Positions 24,245 to 32,666 of a DNA stretch of 64,000 bases are shown here, piece after piece (the stretch's first letter is position 1; the number at the start of each line of letters is the position of its first letter). Source of the DNA: UBA3941 sp002385665 (lineage in GTDB: Bacteria > Bacillota > Clostridia > Caldicoprobacterales > UBA3941); NCBI GenBank assembly GCA_050949255.1, contig JBMNFJ010000015.1, positions 62,001 through 126,000 of the forward strand, given 5' to 3'. The position numbers and the translations under genes were made by a program. Under the pieces are notes generated by a model, which was not told where the DNA came from, made no database searches, and saw only the letters and a program-made list of their open reading frames with translations.

Positions 24245-26392
24245 TTAGATTGTATTAAAGGACAGGATAGCCTTAAACAGGTCTCCATCCACCTTTATTT
24301 CAAAGTCCCCACCGCAGGATTGGGTGAAGTTTTGAGCAATAGCCAGGCCCAATCCGGAACCTTCGCTGGTGCGCGCCTTGTCTCCCCTAAAGAAGCGCTC
24401 GGTTATCTCCTCTTCACTGAAATTCATCTCGTAATTTGCAGTGTTCTTTATTTCTACAAGGGCTCTGCCTTCTTCAACGGTCAGGTCCACATACACCCTG
24501 GTCCCTATCAGGGAATATTTCAGGGCATTTGAAAACAGGTTTGCAAATACCCGGTAGAGCTTGTTGCCATCGCTTGTTATAAACACCGGCTCATCCGGAA
24601 GGTTTAGCCTTAATCCAAGCCCGGACTCCTGAATCCTGTCCTCCAGATCGGCCAGGGTCTGCTGTATGAGCTTCACCAGATCCAGGGTTTTCATGTCAAA
24701 TTCCATCTGCCCGCTGGCTACCTTGGACAGGTCGAAGAGGTCCTGGATGAGGAACTTAAGTCTATCGGACTTTTGTGCCAGTATCCCTATATAATCCCTT
24801 ACATGCTCCGGCAATCCGCCTTCCTTTGATAACAGGTCCACATAGCTGATGATGGAGGTAAGGGGGGTCTTCAGGTCATGGGATATGTTGGTAATAAGCT
24901 CCACCTTCATCCTCTCGCTCTTAATGCTGTTTTCCACAGCCGTAGCCATACCCTCCTGAATCGTGTTCAGATTGTCTTCCAAAACCTTCAGGTCCGAACC
25001 GGGGCTAAGCTCCAATTTGGTCCCTATATCACCCTTCCTTATGCGCTCCGTCTGTTCTATTATCCTGTCTATGTCCACCAGATTATTGGCAAAGCGCCGG
25101 GTATATAGATAGAATAGGAAAATACCAACACAGACCAGAATAAGCGCCATAACAAAGAATACTATTTCACTTTCAGCGGCAGCAAGGAGAACAAGCAGAA
25201 TGGAGAAGAAGATAAACAGGGCCTCAAGTATTATCATTATGCGTATTCTTATGAGTTGGGCCTTGTGAAAGGGCCGCACCCCCTCCAAGTGCCAATACCA
25301 TTTCACCAGTTTCCATGTCATGTTTTTCGTTAGGATGTATTCACGGTTTGCGCGAATATCTATAAATGCAAAATATGCCAGCCACAGGAGCACACTTGCA
25401 ACATAGAAGAGCTTTAAAAACCCTGCCCAATAGTGTCCCTCAACAAGATACATTGAGATTATCCATACCACAAGAATGAACAGGATTTTAAACTCCAGTA
25501 ACACCTTACCCAGAACTCCTCCTATGGTCCTTTCCAATTCCCTTCCTAGATTTCGATTCAGGAGGGAAAATATAAAGAGTCCTAGTTCGGCGGTAAAGGC
25601 CAGCAGCAGGGCTAAGTACAAATACTTCTGCTTAGTCAGATTCTTTTCCATGGAATATAGGATGCTGTACTCATATGGAACTGTTACCAGGTCCTTTTTT
25701 ACCGCTAAAAGTATTTGGCATCCCCGGATGTCGGGAACATCCTGGTGGATTCCTTTTACATCCCAATCTCCTCCGATATAGTTGTAGAATTGTGTACTCC
25801 AGTATCCGTTATTGCTTTCGTATATATCCAGGGGTTTTCCGGCATTTTGTACCAGAAATCTTTGCCCGTCATAGTGGATATAAAAGTCATAGCCCTTTGG
25901 CAGGGTCAGGGGTTGGTCATTGGTAATCCCAAGGTCGGTAGCGGAGTTGGTCAGAGAAACATCAGTCTTTGGATTTGCGGCGTAGTAGATTAGATTCTGG
26001 CCTTCAGCCCTGAATGACCTAAGCTGCCAGTCCACATAGTCGCGAAAGTCCCTCTCCGCCTGAATCCTTTCCATGGCTTTACGCTCATTCTCATCCATAT
26101 TCTCATCATAGTCATAGGTATAATATGAATCGCCGACTTTGGCTAAATCCCCTTCATAGTCGTAATCCCAGTCATGAGTTATATACTCGGCCAGGAAGTG
26201 AAACTTTTCCCCCAAAAAATCCTTGAACTGCTGGGTATCCCTATAATCCAGACTTATAATATCCGTACCCAGATAGTTGACCTGATACCTTCCCCTGGAG
26301 GCCATGGTCAGGCAGAAAACCACTATGTATATACCGATAAAGAGATACAGCCATATCCTAAAGGGTCTAGATCTTTTCAATCCGATATCCAA
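24245..26392 (-). CDS. Membrane sensor histidine kinase
   Basis: 715-residue two-component kinase. Domains in order: one N-terminal membrane helix (about 12-31), an outside sensor region of about 230 residues with repeated acidic Tyr/Asp runs, a cluster of membrane helices (about 255-430), a HAMP-like linker, the phosphoacceptor box ITNISHDLKTPLTS with its His near residue 500, and a catalytic ATPase domain with NLFSNALKYS (N box) and GSGLGLAIAQ (G box). The start is TTG 26392, inside the end of the response-regulator gene, so the two are coupled. The stimulus is unknown; the many helices suggest a membrane or envelope signal. Confidence 0.9.
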   Translation of the reverse strand: MDIGLKRSRPFRIWLYLFIGIYIVVFCLTMASRGRYQVNYLGTDIISLDYRDTQQFKDFLGEKFHFLAEYITHDWDYDYEGDLAKVGDSYYTYDYDENMDENERKAMERIQAERDFRDYVDWQLRSFRAEGQNLIYYAANPKTDVSLTNSATDLGITNDQPLTLPKGYDFYIHYDGQRFLVQNAGKPLDIYESNNGYWSTQFYNYIGGDWDVKGIHQDVPDIRGCQILLAVKKDLVTVPYEYSILYSMEKNLTKQKYLYLALLLAFTAELGLFIFSLLNRNLGRELERTIGGVLGKVLLEFKILFILVVWIISMYLVEGHYWAGFLKLFYVASVLLWLAYFAFIDIRANREYILTKNMTWKLVKWYWHLEGVRPFHKAQLIRIRIMIILEALFIFFSILLVLLAAAESEIVFFVMALILVCVGIFLFYLYTRRFANNLVDIDRIIEQTERIRKGDIGTKLELSPGSDLKVLEDNLNTIQEGMATAVENSIKSERMKVELITNISHDLKTPLTSIISYVDLLSKEGGLPEHVRDYIGILAQKSDRLKFLIQDLFDLSKVASGQMEFDMKTLDLVKLIQQTLADLEDRIQESGLGLRLNLPDEPVFITSDGNKLYRVFANLFSNALKYSLIGTRVYVDLTVEEGRALVEIKNTANYEMNFSEEEITERFFRGDKARTSEGSGLGLAIAQNFTQSCGGDFEIKVDGDLFKAILSFNTI

Positions 26393-27065
26393 TTCCCCAC
26401 ACCACCTTCAAGTACTCGGGTTCCCTAGGGTTTATCTCTATCTTTTCCCTGATCCTGCGGATATGTACCATGACGGTATTCTCCACGCTGTAGGGTGTTT
26501 CATTCCAGACTCTTTCGTAGATCTCTTCCGCAGAGAATATGCGCCCCAAATTCTTCATAAGCAGCTCTACGATCTTAGTCTCCGTTGCCGTTAGCCTGAC
26601 GGGAACCCCATCAGCCGTGAGACAGCGGGTATCGGTATCAAAGGCCAGCCTCCCGGTCCTTATGATGTTGCTGCCGTTGGAGTTTACATCTCCCAGAGTC
26701 ATATACCTTCGGATCTGGGATTTTACCCTGGCCATAAGCTCCATAGGGTTAAAAGGCTTGGTAACGTAGTCATCCGCGCCCATGGACAAGCCCAGGATCT
26801 TATCCGAGTCCTCGGATTTTGCAGATAGGATAATTATAGGTATATTTTTGTCCTGACGTATCTTCATGGTAGCCGATAGACCATCCAGTCTGGGCATCAT
26901 TATGTCCAGTAAAATCAAATGAATGTCCTGGCTGCTTATGGCATCCAGGGCCATTAAACCATCATAGGCCACTATAACCCTGTAACCTTCGTTTTGGAGG
27001 TTGATGCTAATGGCTCTGACAATCTCCCTGTCATCATCTACAACCAATACACACGGCTTTTCCAT
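26367..27065 (-). CDS. OmpR/PhoB-family response regulator
   Basis: Receiver plus winged-helix transcription factor. The receiver has acidic residues VVDDDRE (about 7-13), the phosphoacceptor Asp in LLLDIMMPRLDG (about residue 52), Thr/Ser in IILSAKS and the conserved Lys in YVTKPFNPMEL. The C-terminal half is a trans_reg_C winged helix (TATETKIVELL, FSAEEIYERVW, VMVHIRRIREKIE, VWGIGYRIE). ATG 27065 follows GGAAGGTGAG; the frame also has GTG 27074. It overlaps the kinase start by 26 bp, a normal two-component operon. A TATAAT lies about 85 bp upstream on the minus strand, without a clear -35. Confidence 0.92.
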   Translation of the reverse strand: MEKPCVLVVDDDREIVRAISINLQNEGYRVIVAYDGLMALDAISSQDIHLILLDIMMPRLDGLSATMKIRQDKNIPIIILSAKSEDSDKILGLSMGADDYVTKPFNPMELMARVKSQIRRYMTLGDVNSNGSNIIRTGRLAFDTDTRCLTADGVPVRLTATETKIVELLMKNLGRIFSAEEIYERVWNETPYSVENTVMVHIRRIREKIEINPREPEYLKVVWGIGYRIEKI

Positions 27066-27200
27066 ACGTCTCACCTTCCCTAATAACTAAACAATAGAGT
27101 AAAACACTGAACCCTAGGGATATTATAGCTGAATATCCTTACGAAAAGATAGCCCTGTTTCTTACGGAATTCTTAATCTGTCTTAGGTAGGGGCCAAAAG

Positions 27201-27465
27201 GCGGCTGGAGCAGAATCCTGGTATACGGATCATGACAGGGCTACCTGGGCGGGTACCGGTACCGGTGTTCCATTTACAGCAGCTTATCTTATGTGAAAAG
27301 AAGATCCCATTGCAGATTTAGTGGAAGATATGGCTGCTGAGGAAAAAGCCTGAGCCAACATATGAGCATTTGATTGATCTAGCGGATGATCCGGATGTAA
27401 TAGATCCGCTGCGATGGCTGAAAGAAAGAGAATTATCCACTTCCAACGTTCCCGTAAGATTTTAA
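27201..27465 (+). pseudogene. Manganese catalase (CotJC-like) relic 1
   Basis: Degraded piece of a Mn-catalase gene. Frame 1 reads AGAESWYTDHDRATWAGTG, then GVPFTAAYLM, a stop (TGA), KEDPIADLVEDMAAEEKA and another stop; a different frame continues TYEHLIDLADDPDVIDPLRW and LKERE before diverging. These blocks match the C-terminal half of Mn catalases and spore-coat CotJC proteins, including the Glu of the metal site in MAAEEKA. Two stops and a frameshift rule out function. It has no start and no visible N-terminal half upstream. Confidence 0.8.
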
Positions 27466-27508
27466 TAAGCTTTATACCGGAAGGATAGTACGAAACATTA
27501 TTAGCTGA

Positions 27509-27533
27509 TAGGCCTGCTGATGCAGGCCTATTT
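27509..27533 (+). terminator. Hairpin after catalase relic
   Basis: Perfect stem TAGGCCTGC / GCAGGCCTA with a TGAT loop, then TTT. Probably the old terminator of the broken catalase gene. Confidence 0.6.
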
Positions 27534-27616
27534 AACACATTATTTTACCAGTTAAATATTACAATATATCAAACAAAATTTTTCCATTCTTTAATAAAAT
27601 TAGTATTATCAAATCG

Positions 27617-27633
27617 GTCTATAGTGCATAGAC
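27617..27633 (+). promoter_or_regulatory. Predicted BlaI-family operator 1
   Basis: Dyad GTCTAT-AGTGC-ATAGAC, 60 bp before the blaI-like start. It matches the half-sites of operator 2, with centres 29 bp apart. BlaI/MecI repressors bind such paired dyads in their own promoters; the exact half-site differs from the staphylococcal one. Confidence 0.6.
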
Positions 27634-27644
27634 TAAAAACATGA

Positions 27645-27663
27645 GGTCGATCCAATATAGACC
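27645..27663 (+). promoter_or_regulatory. Predicted BlaI-family operator 2
   Basis: Imperfect dyad GGTCGAT-CCAAT-ATAGACC, directly before the AAGGAGG ribosome binding site. It shares GGTC-AT / ATAGACC with operator 1. Confidence 0.55.
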
Positions 27664-27676
27664 AAGGAGGCTTGTC

Positions 27677-28039
27677 ATGAAAGAATATAAACTTACGGAA
27701 AGTGAAGAAAAGTTCGCAAATATCATTTGGTTGAATGAACCTATTGCTTCAGGTGATCTGGTAAAGCTATCTGAAAAGGAAATGAACTGGAAGAAGTCTA
27801 CCACTTATACTGTCCTGAAGAAACTATGCGAAAAAGGCATTTTCAAAAATGAAAATGCTGTTGTTTCATCTTTAATCACTAAGAATGAATACTATGCAAA
27901 GCAAAGCATCCTCTTCGTTGAAGATACTTTTGGAGGGTCTTTACCTAGATTCTTAACAGCATTTATAGGAGAAAAAAAATTAAGTAAAAAGCAAGCAGAA
28001 GAGTTGAAAAGATTGATTGATAAGCACAAGGAGGTTTAG
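27677..28039 (+). CDS. blaI: BlaI/MecI/CopY family transcriptional repressor
   Basis: 120-residue winged-helix repressor. The N-terminal domain matches the family: KLTESEEKFANIIWLNEP, then KKSTTYTVLKKLCEKGIF, the recognition helix and wing; the C-terminal helices form the dimerisation domain that is cleaved when the partner receptor is triggered. ATG 27677 follows AAGGAGG by 6 nt; the longer frame from 27641 lies inside the operators. It is 2 bp from the BlaR1-like gene. Codon use is clearly AT-richer than in most of the window, a sign of acquisition. No beta-lactamase or mecA-type gene is nearby, so its target is unknown. Confidence 0.88.
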   Translation: MKEYKLTESEEKFANIIWLNEPIASGDLVKLSEKEMNWKKSTTYTVLKKLCEKGIFKNENAVVSSLITKNEYYAKQSILFVEDTFGGSLPRFLTAFIGEKKLSKKQAEELKRLIDKHKEV

Positions 28040-28041
28040 TA

Positions 28042-29844
28042 ATGAGTATCTTATTCATTTCCGTTTTGAATATGAGCATTACGGCAAGCTATGTAATCCT
28101 ATTTGTAATAGTTATCAGATTGATGCTTAAAAAAGCTCCAAAGGTCATCTCTTATGCCTTATGGAGTGTGGCTGCTTTTCGTCTTCTAATTCCATTCTCA
28201 TTTAAAAGTGTCTTTAGTCTTATGCCACGTAAAACGAATGCTGTTCCACTCCCCAATGGGGTTATCTATCAGCAAAGTTCGCAGATTGATAATGGTATAA
28301 GAGTACTCGACTCTTTCACAAGTGAGTCACTTCATGCACAACATACCAGTGCCAGTTTAAGTCCCTTGCAGATTTTTATAGAATATGGGGCATACATCTG
28401 GATGTTAGGCATAATAGTATTGTTTGTTTACAGTTTCGTATCTATCTTGGTCTTAAGAAGACGGCTTAAGGCTGCACAATTAATAGAAAGGAACATTTTT
28501 GAAGCCAGGAATTTGCAAACACCATTTGTGCTTGGACTAATAAGACCTAAGATATATTTGCCGGTTGGACTGAAGGATGATGAAAGGGATTATATTTTGC
28601 TGCATGAACAGATCCATATTCGCCGAAAAGACCATATCATTAAGATGTTAGCTTTCTTTGTATTGTGTTTCCATTGGTTTAATCCTCTTGTATGGGTTGC
28701 GTATTTAATTATGAGCATGGATATGGAGCTTTCATGTGATGAAAGAGTACTGAAAGAAATGGATGAAAAAATTAAAAAGCCTTATGCTAACTCATTGTTA
28801 TCCCTTGCTGCCGGAAGACATATTCTAAACGGAAGTCCAATTGCATTTAGCGAGAGCAAGGTAAAGTGGAGAATTAAAAATGTGTTGAATTATAAGAAGC
28901 CTGCTTTTTGGGTTACTCTGGTCTCCGTATTATTTGCCCTTGCAATAGGAATAGGACTGTTAGCAAACCCACAGGATAAGGGTTACAATGAGATCATTAA
29001 TAGCGATAATGGCCCTGGGGAAAGCATCCAGTTAGCAACAACTCAAGGCGACAGTCATGAGTTAACGGGAAGGGTTGCTAAGGATAAGGGGAATATAATT
29101 GAAAGTTTTTCGGAAATAGATAAGTATATTAAAGATTATACTTTTGATGTTTCATATGAGGAAGATTTGGAATTGGGTCAACGAGTTTATAGTTTTCATG
29201 GCAAATATGACTTAAATGGAGATGGCGAAGCAGATAGCATAAATGCAGTATTAATAACGGATAATGAGGACGGTTCCTATATTGAGGTTAATGGTATGAA
29301 AGTGGAGTTAAACCTCTACAATCCAACAGGTGCGGTAAAAATTATTGATTTGGATAGCGAGGATGGTTATACCGAAGTTGCTATTTTTGACGATGGGGCA
29401 AGTGGAGATCCTGCGTTTACATTTATTCGCTATGATGGTACAAAGCTATATACCTTAGGAACAATAGATCGGCATGCATTAATGGATGGAAAGGGAAAAT
29501 TCATATCAAGGTTTCATTTGGCCAATAACTTCAAACCTCAATTCTTTTCAGCATTGGGAGAATTTAAGAACAATGAATACCTTATAACGAATTATGATGT
29601 GGAACAATATATAGGGGAGACTTATGAAGTCTATGGAACTGGCTTTTTTGTACCCTTAGACTTTTATCCAGAAGACTATTTTGAACATGTTGTATGGGAC
29701 TCAGAAAATCTGAGAGAATTTAAAGCAACGAAAATAAAGCTACTAGGTATTCATATAAGCCCGGATAATCCGACTCTAAACTGGTTTTATGTTGAACTGC
29801 CGGATGGTGAGAAAGGACTCTTGTATTTCTGGATAGGAGATTGA
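28042..29844 (+). CDS. BlaR1-like M56 membrane metalloprotease with unusual sensor domain
   Basis: 600-residue membrane receptor. The N-terminal 300 residues have four membrane helices and the M56 zinc-protease site LLHEQIHIRRKDH with CHWFNPLVW-type FHWFNPLVW and MELSCDERVL, as in BlaR1/MecR1. A fifth helix (VTLVSVLFALAIGIGLLANP) leads to an outside region of about 270 residues. This region is not a penicillin-binding domain: no SxxK/SxN/KTG set is seen. Instead it holds DLNGDGEADSINAVLI, an EF-hand or FG-GAP-like calcium loop, followed by beta-rich text. It presumably senses a different ligand and cleaves the BlaI-like repressor. AT-rich codon use. Confidence 0.85.
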   Translation: MSILFISVLNMSITASYVILFVIVIRLMLKKAPKVISYALWSVAAFRLLIPFSFKSVFSLMPRKTNAVPLPNGVIYQQSSQIDNGIRVLDSFTSESLHAQHTSASLSPLQIFIEYGAYIWMLGIIVLFVYSFVSILVLRRRLKAAQLIERNIFEARNLQTPFVLGLIRPKIYLPVGLKDDERDYILLHEQIHIRRKDHIIKMLAFFVLCFHWFNPLVWVAYLIMSMDMELSCDERVLKEMDEKIKKPYANSLLSLAAGRHILNGSPIAFSESKVKWRIKNVLNYKKPAFWVTLVSVLFALAIGIGLLANPQDKGYNEIINSDNGPGESIQLATTQGDSHELTGRVAKDKGNIIESFSEIDKYIKDYTFDVSYEEDLELGQRVYSFHGKYDLNGDGEADSINAVLITDNEDGSYIEVNGMKVELNLYNPTGAVKIIDLDSEDGYTEVAIFDDGASGDPAFTFIRYDGTKLYTLGTIDRHALMDGKGKFISRFHLANNFKPQFFSALGEFKNNEYLITNYDVEQYIGETYEVYGTGFFVPLDFYPEDYFEHVVWDSENLREFKATKIKLLGIHISPDNPTLNWFYVELPDGEKGLLYFWIGD

Positions 29845-29894
29845 ATGATGCCTATATGAGTGAAAAGATAGCAAGAAACATTTTTAGAGATCAT

Positions 29895-29918
29895 GACCCG
29901 CTAAGCGGGTCTTTTTTT
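29895..29918 (+). terminator. Rho-independent terminator of BlaI/BlaR1-like operon
   Basis: Stem GACCCGC / GCGGGTC with a TAA loop and seven Ts, 50 bp after the stop. Confidence 0.92.
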
Positions 29919-29926
29919 GAGCCTAT

Positions 29927-30021
29927 GAAGAAATGGGAGGCCCCATGGTTCACCAGCTGATGAAGGAGCAACCATGGAGCAAATCAAAGCAGCCGGGGCT
30001 GAATCCTGGTACACAGATTAA
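29927..30021 (+). pseudogene. Manganese catalase relic 2
   Basis: A second, shorter catalase fragment. One frame gives EEMGGPMVHQLMK; after loss of one base near 29965 the next frame gives a start-like Met followed by EQIKAAGAESWYTD and a stop. It overlaps relic 1 in the AAGAESWYTD segment but differs at several synonymous positions, so it came from a related, separate gene rather than being the other half of relic 1. The rest of the gap to 30210 (about 190 bp) is AT-rich with no gene seen. Confidence 0.7.
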
Positions 30022-30210
30022 AAATAACATTAATCTTACCAAATATGAGCAAATTCCAACTATTCATATACCAAACCGGTAAATAGAATATAGATATCAA
30101 ATGTTAAACATATTATCCCGAGGATTTGGAGAAGTACTATAACTCAGACTAGTCGCGTGAAATACTCGAAAAACACCAATAACAAGAAAGAATAAAAGGA
30201 GGATTATTCT

Positions 30211-31158
30211 ATGTTTTCAACTAAAAAAAGAAGGCCTATTCAACTCTTATTCCAACTAACATCCTTGATTTTGATTGTGTTGCTTCTTGTCAGCTGCGGT
30301 GGAAAAGCTACTTCGGGCGATGAAATGAATAATAAAGGACAATCGGAAGTGGTGGAAAAGCCGGAAGAACAGCAAGATGCGAATTCGGAGTCGCAGGATA
30401 TTGGGTCAGATGATTCTGATTCATCTGATACTGTATCAGAGGATTCTGATTCATCTGATACTGTATCAGAGGATTCTGGTTTTCCTGCTACCGCATCTGA
30501 CAATTCCGGTTCTCCTGCAACTGCATCAGAATCATATTCTGCTTTCATTCAGGCAAAAGGCGAATTGTTAACAAAACTGTCCGATGCATTGGCAAACAAT
30601 CCCGAAACTGCATTAAACTCAATGTCCCTGCTTGGTATATCAATGATAGACTTGGCCCTGGTTCCGGCCAGCAGCTTTGGGCTTGGTGAAGAATCCGCCC
30701 TTATGGTGCTTGGGTTCCTGGGAGCAGAGGATCTCGTATACAGCGAAAACGGCAACCAATACAGTGTTAAGTATAAGGGTGAAGACGGTAAAAGTTATGA
30801 ACTGCAGGGCGAGTATGACAAGGCGGCAGACGCCCTTAAATGTACTTCGTTAGTAGACGGCAAGGAAACCTTGACCTCTGAACATCGAAAAACACCCTAT
30901 GGATATGTGAGTCAGGCATATGTTATTGATGATGACGGTTCAGCATATGTTTACCAGCTGACAGCGACCGGAACTGATGGTGTGGTGGGCATGTCCAAGG
31001 CATCTGAAAAGCCTTCGTCTCTGACAGGCAGCGAATCAATTGATTTCCCAAAGCAGTGCCAGGAATGGTATGCTATGAACGGCAACAGGGTAACGGGACT
31101 AACTGCTGATGGAGATGAGATATCGTTTGATTACACTCCATCAGAGGATGGCGAATAG
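30211..31158 (+). CDS. Secreted lipoprotein with acidic Ser/Asp repeat linker
   Basis: Lipoprotein of 315 residues. The signal peptide ends in the lipobox LLVSCG (Cys about residue 29), so it should be anchored outside the cell membrane. Residues 60-108 form an acidic linker with four 10-residue units: DSDSSDTVSE twice (an exact 30-bp tandem repeat, 30412-30471), then DSGFPATASD and NSGSPATASE. The 200-residue C-terminal part has a helical segment followed by a beta-rich region; I do not recognise its family. AAAGGAGG precedes the ATG. It ends 3 bp before the RCC1-repeat gene, so both are likely co-expressed and may interact outside the cell. Confidence 0.75.
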   Translation: MFSTKKRRPIQLLFQLTSLILIVLLLVSCGGKATSGDEMNNKGQSEVVEKPEEQQDANSESQDIGSDDSDSSDTVSEDSDSSDTVSEDSGFPATASDNSGSPATASESYSAFIQAKGELLTKLSDALANNPETALNSMSLLGISMIDLALVPASSFGLGEESALMVLGFLGAEDLVYSENGNQYSVKYKGEDGKSYELQGEYDKAADALKCTSLVDGKETLTSEHRKTPYGYVSQAYVIDDDGSAYVYQLTATGTDGVVGMSKASEKPSSLTGSESIDFPKQCQEWYAMNGNRVTGLTADGDEISFDYTPSEDGE

Positions 31159-31161
31159 GCA

Positions 31162-32520
31162 ATGAAAAAATGGGTATTGATACTAATACTCTGTGCCATA
31201 GTTTTAACCGCTGCTTCAGTTATATCCGTAACTGTGCTGGTGCCTCTAATAAGCTATAATCAGGCAGAAACTGCATTGAACGAAGGCAGGTATGAGGATG
31301 CAATTGCTGCATTTGCAGAACTGGGAGATTATAAAGACAGTTCGGAAAAGCTGCTGGAATCCCGGTACATGGCTGCAAAGGCAAAACTGGATGAAGGAAA
31401 GTATGAACAGGCAATGCAGGAGTTCTCAGATCTGAAATCATACCGGGACAGTCCCGATCTTTACCGCGAAGCTCGATTCCGCTGGGGAAAGGCACTTATG
31501 GACGAAGGAGCATACAGAGATTCTCTGGAGCTGTTCTTAGCAGATATAGAGTATTCTGGTGTGAGGGATGAATTAAAGAATGTCTATGAAAAAGCAGTCC
31601 AAAGCGGAGAAATTGCCGTGGCTTATGACGCAGCAACAGCTCTGCGGGATTTTGAGGCTATTGCCGGTTTGAATTTGCAGGTTATAGCAGCCGGCCGTAA
31701 TCATGTGGTTGCTTTACGCAGAGACGGCACTGTAGTGGCGGCAGGCAACAATGATAAGGGTCAGTGTAATGTACAGGATTGGACGGATATCATAGCAGTC
31801 GCTGCAGGGTTTGAATACACGGTTGGATTGAAGTCCGACGGTACCGTTGTCGCTACAGGATCCAATCATAACGGCCAGTGCGATGTTCAGGACTGGACTG
31901 ATATCGTGACAATTTATGTAGGCAATACCGCTACTGATACAATAGGAGTCAAATCTGACGGGACAATAGTAGGTGTAGGCGGCACTGAGGGAGATATTTA
32001 CCATCAGCAGATACCCGGAAAAGCTGATGGTATGGTAAAGATCTGTCCCGGATGGAGGGGCATCCTGGTACTTATGGAAGATGGCGATGTTGAATTGATT
32101 CCCCCATCGACCAGCATGAAGGAAATTAACCGATGGATGAGCATAAAAGATATGGCTATAGGAACCGGGCATGCTGTAGGATTGATGGTTGATGGAACAG
32201 TGGTGACGGCAGGAAGAAACACGTCCGGTACAAACGATGTTGATGGCTGGACTGATATTATTGCCCTTGCCGCTTCCAACAGCAATACAGCCGGCTTGAA
32301 GAAAGATGGAACCGTGATGGTGGCAGGAGATGACAAAAAGGGGCAGAAAGATGCAGAAGAGTGGAAAGATATTGTTGCTGTATCTGTAGGACCGGGTTAT
32401 GTCGCAGGACTCAGAATAGACGGCACGGTAGTGGCGGCAGGACAAATAACCAGAGCTGAGGAAAACGAGAAGTTATTTGAGGAAATTGCTTCATGGCAAA
32501 ATATCGGACCTGCGTCATAG
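31162..32520 (+). CDS. Membrane-anchored TPR/RCC1-repeat protein
   Basis: 452-residue protein with an N-terminal membrane helix (about 5-30), a helical repeat region of about 130 residues (ETALNEGRYEDAIAAFAELG, KLDEGKYEQAMQEFSDLK and ALMDEGAYRDSLELF, TPR-like), and a C-terminal beta-propeller of RCC1-type repeats. The repeats carry the pattern VALRRDGTVVAAGNNDKGQC, VGLKSDGTVVATGSNHNGQC and so on, each followed by a W-D-I segment. Such propellers usually bind proteins. The likely topology puts both regions outside. It follows the lipoprotein gene by 3 bp. Ligand and role unknown. Confidence 0.8.
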   Translation: MKKWVLILILCAIVLTAASVISVTVLVPLISYNQAETALNEGRYEDAIAAFAELGDYKDSSEKLLESRYMAAKAKLDEGKYEQAMQEFSDLKSYRDSPDLYREARFRWGKALMDEGAYRDSLELFLADIEYSGVRDELKNVYEKAVQSGEIAVAYDAATALRDFEAIAGLNLQVIAAGRNHVVALRRDGTVVAAGNNDKGQCNVQDWTDIIAVAAGFEYTVGLKSDGTVVATGSNHNGQCDVQDWTDIVTIYVGNTATDTIGVKSDGTIVGVGGTEGDIYHQQIPGKADGMVKICPGWRGILVLMEDGDVELIPPSTSMKEINRWMSIKDMAIGTGHAVGLMVDGTVVTAGRNTSGTNDVDGWTDIIALAASNSNTAGLKKDGTVMVAGDDKKGQKDAEEWKDIVAVSVGPGYVAGLRIDGTVVAAGQITRAEENEKLFEEIASWQNIGPAS

Positions 32521-32568
32521 GTGGTGTATTAGTAAGTTTGGAATAGTTTTTCATCAGGAGAATTTGTA

Positions 32569-32607
32569 AGAGCGCAACGGGCTGTATTGAGCCCATTGCG
32601 CTCTTTA
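32569..32607 (+). terminator. Rho-independent terminator
   Basis: Long stem AGAGCGCAA-GGGCT / AGCCC-TTGCGCTCT with one mismatch and a short TTT, about 50 bp after the RCC1 gene. It can also face the convergent dehydrogenase gene. Confidence 0.8.
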
Positions 32608-32666
32608 GGTGTAATGAAATAGATAGTTGGTCAATATAAGTTAATCCGTTTCGCCGGTTAACAATC

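Noticed and set aside
27284..27538. 84-codon open frame on the minus strand
   Set aside because: It lies opposite the catalase relic, whose plus-strand text clearly matches a protein family; the minus frame has no ribosome binding site and no recognisable features.
27201..30021. A single catalase gene split by insertion of the BlaI/BlaR1-like pair
   Set aside because: The two fragments overlap in the AAGAESWYTD segment and differ in codons, so they cannot be the two halves of one gene.
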